64,000 bases of DNA from Neobacillus niacini (GTDB lineage Bacteria > Bacillota > Bacilli > Bacillales > Cytobacillaceae), in NCBI RefSeq assembly GCF_000759675.1, contig NZ_BAWM01000098.1, positions 285,554 to 349,553 of the forward strand. Reading direction: 5' to 3'. Shown piece by piece: positions 63,051 to 64,000 of this stretch. A program made the translations under genes and the position numbers. Below the pieces are notes generated by a model. The model made no database searches and was not told the DNA's origin. It saw nothing but the letters and a program-made list of their open reading frames with translations. Position 1 is the first letter of the stretch, and every line of letters starts with the position of its first letter.

Positions 63051-63224
63051 GCAAATGATTTAAACAGTGTTTCCATGGGATCGATTCCATAGAAGAACAG
63101 AAGGGAATAGAAATGGGAAAATGATCTTCATGGTCAGTTTCGGTTCTATCCACCTCAACCTATATTACCTGGTGACCCAGGTTAATCCACCATTAGCCTA
63201 TGATGGTTCGTTAAGTTCAAAAGG
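63051..63224. other. Region after the Arg/Phe-rich gene
   Basis: Contains a 26-base element (63079-63104) found in the same orientation at 56400-56425 although the surrounding arms are inverted. A short open frame reading GQFRFYPPQPILPGDPG to a stop near 63184 has no start; it may be the end of a lost gene. Confidence 0.35.
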
Positions 63225-63265
63225 AAAGCCCCTGCTACTACTACTACTACGCAAGGGCTTTTTTG
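63225..63265 (+). terminator. Terminator
   Basis: AAAGCCC / GGGCTTT with a long CTA-repeat loop (CTACTACTACTACTAC), then TTTTTTG. It probably ends the yjcZ/Arg-rich transcript. Confidence 0.75.
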
Positions 63266-63350
63266 TATTCGTCATCATTCAGCAGGAAATCAAAAGAGAA
63301 TGCAGAATGTTTTCATCATCATTCAAAACGAAACATAAGGAGAGGATGAC

Positions 63351-63761
63351 ATGGAATACTTAGAACAGTTCGCACAAAACCGAAGAAGAAAAGAAAATAC
63401 GACCGTATTAACCGCAAGGCTGCAAGAAAGCGTTTATGATGATTTCAAGACGTATTGTGATGAACTAGGACTTTATTCTTTATCTATCAGTGAAGCAGTT
63501 TGTTTGCTCGTAAAACGCGAAATAACAGGGATAGGAGGCAATACAGAAACAGCTGCAAGCATACAACTAGCAGAAGTGAATACAGATGATGACCAAATGA
63601 GTGATGATGTAGTTGTAACGAATACAAATGTATACACAAAGAATGATAATGTAGTCAAAAAGAATAAAAGTAAAAGAAAATCAAATACAGTTCGATTCAC
63701 CACGAAACCATTTCAAATCAATGGTCAGTTACCAAGTCCAATTTGCGAGAATGGAAGTTAG
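63351..63761 (+). CDS. Hypothetical protein with N-terminal ribbon-helix-helix-like segment
   Basis: A 136-aa protein. Residues 15-57 (TTVLTARLQESVYDDFKTYC to AVCLLVKREI) have the strand-helix-helix look of MetJ/Arc-type DNA-binding proteins; the rest is polar, Asn/Asp/Lys-rich. AAGGAGAGG precedes the ATG. After the stop, the -1 frame continues with about 60 sensible codons (WKLDKNFTRHARNYGNTTEE to SLDGISY, ending near 63910), so the true protein may be longer with a frameshift near 63720-63760. A plasmid or mobile-element origin is possible. Confidence 0.6.
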   Translation: MEYLEQFAQNRRRKENTTVLTARLQESVYDDFKTYCDELGLYSLSISEAVCLLVKREITGIGGNTETAASIQLAEVNTDDDQMSDDVVVTNTNVYTKNDNVVKKNKSKRKSNTVRFTTKPFQINGQLPSPICENGS

Positions 63762-63874
63762 ACAAAAACTTTACCCGACATGCTAGAAATTATGGAAATA
63801 CTACCGAAGAAATTTCCATAAATGAGAAATACAAAGAGAAGATCAGCTGGATGATCGCAGAAAAACAAGAGACA

Positions 63875-63940
63875 TTAAAAATACCGTCTTTAGACGGTAT
63901 CTCTTACTAAACTTACGCACCCGTTAGCCATCCATGCAGC
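63875..63940 (+). repeat. Dispersed GCACCCGTT repeat, copy 4
   Basis: AAAAATACCGTC-TTTA-GACGGTAT (perfect hairpin), then CTAAACTTACGCACCCGTTA and GCC. Same layout as copies 1-3. Confidence 0.65.
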
Positions 63941-64000
63941 GCAAAATCGGCGCTGCACCACAGAGAATGAAAATGGATCTGGCAGTCCATACTGTTTTAA

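Larger units (their letters stand above)
62442..63079. repeat. Inverted repeat, right arm (yjcZ cassette)
   Basis: Nearly identical to the reverse complement of 56434-57007 from the CTGCTTAA edge to the CCATGGG edge, longer by about 64 bases inside the Arg/Phe-rich mini-gene, which is intact here. Confidence 0.9.

Noticed and set aside
62878..63063. 61-codon plus-strand frame overlapping the Arg/Phe-rich gene
   Set aside because: Its start lies in the ribosome site of the better-supported 50-codon gene; it is an alternative frame of the same DNA.
1..64000. CRISPR array, tRNA, rRNA, integrase or transposase genes
   Set aside because: None seen; the repeats in 55-64 kb are dispersed, not regularly spaced with unique spacers.

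Overview
The window looks like the chromosome of a low-GC, spore-forming member of the Bacillaceae. It carries a gerA/gerB/gerC germination operon behind a sigma-G-like promoter, small YjcZ-type sporulation proteins, AGGAGG ribosome sites, Fur boxes, AdoCbl riboswitches, and the Bacillus megaterium-type anaerobic cobalamin operon (cbiH60, cbiET fusion, cbiY, His-tailed cbiX). No rRNA, tRNA, CRISPR array, phage or intact transposase gene was seen.

Layout. 1-8.4 kb, minus strand: the start of etfB, a dockerin-type gene without its 5' end, a cell-wall amidase, a solute-binding lipoprotein, a histidine kinase/response regulator pair and two sugar-type ABC permeases without an ATPase. Four promoters in this block share 11-bp direct repeats at one fixed spacing, which suggests a regulon of the local two-component system. 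8.6-12.3 kb: germination operon. 12.6-22.9 kb: a cell-envelope glycan set (GT-C membrane enzyme, GT2, membrane phosphodiesterase, flippase-like protein, NAD-sugar epimerase, UDP-glucose dehydrogenase) interleaved with two Fur-controlled iron units (FTR1 permease plus a membrane-anchored partner, and a separate lipoprotein). 23.3-37.1 kb: a 14-gene cobalamin operon running from uroporphyrinogen III to cobyrinic acid a,c-diamide, behind a riboswitch. A btuR (adenosyltransferase) remnant lies inside it. 37.3-40.3 kb: the cobalt ECF transporter cbiMNQO behind a second riboswitch. 40.8-44.5 kb: secreted GH20 hexosaminidase. 44.8-49.7 kb: aldehyde dehydrogenase, ThDP enzyme and glutamate-synthase-like operon, with a cyclase remnant at its end. 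50.3-54.0 kb: secreted EEP-family hydrolase and two secreted YdcF-type proteins, one with a frameshifted LPNTA sorting signal. 54.3-64 kb: an accessory region of small genes, gene remnants, dispersed small repeats, a GH84 glucosaminidase, and a roughly 0.6-kb inverted duplication (yjcZ plus an Arg/Phe-rich mini-gene) flanking the GH84 segment.

Main result. Four transcription units (GH20; EEP plus YdcF; YdcF-FIVAR-LPNTA; GH84) each begin with the same leader. A GlcT/LicT/SacT-type ribonucleic antiterminator (RAT) overlaps the 5' arm of an intrinsic terminator. This points to an extracellular GlcNAc-glycan regulon switched by a PTS-dependent BglG/GlcT-family antiterminator that is not encoded in the window.
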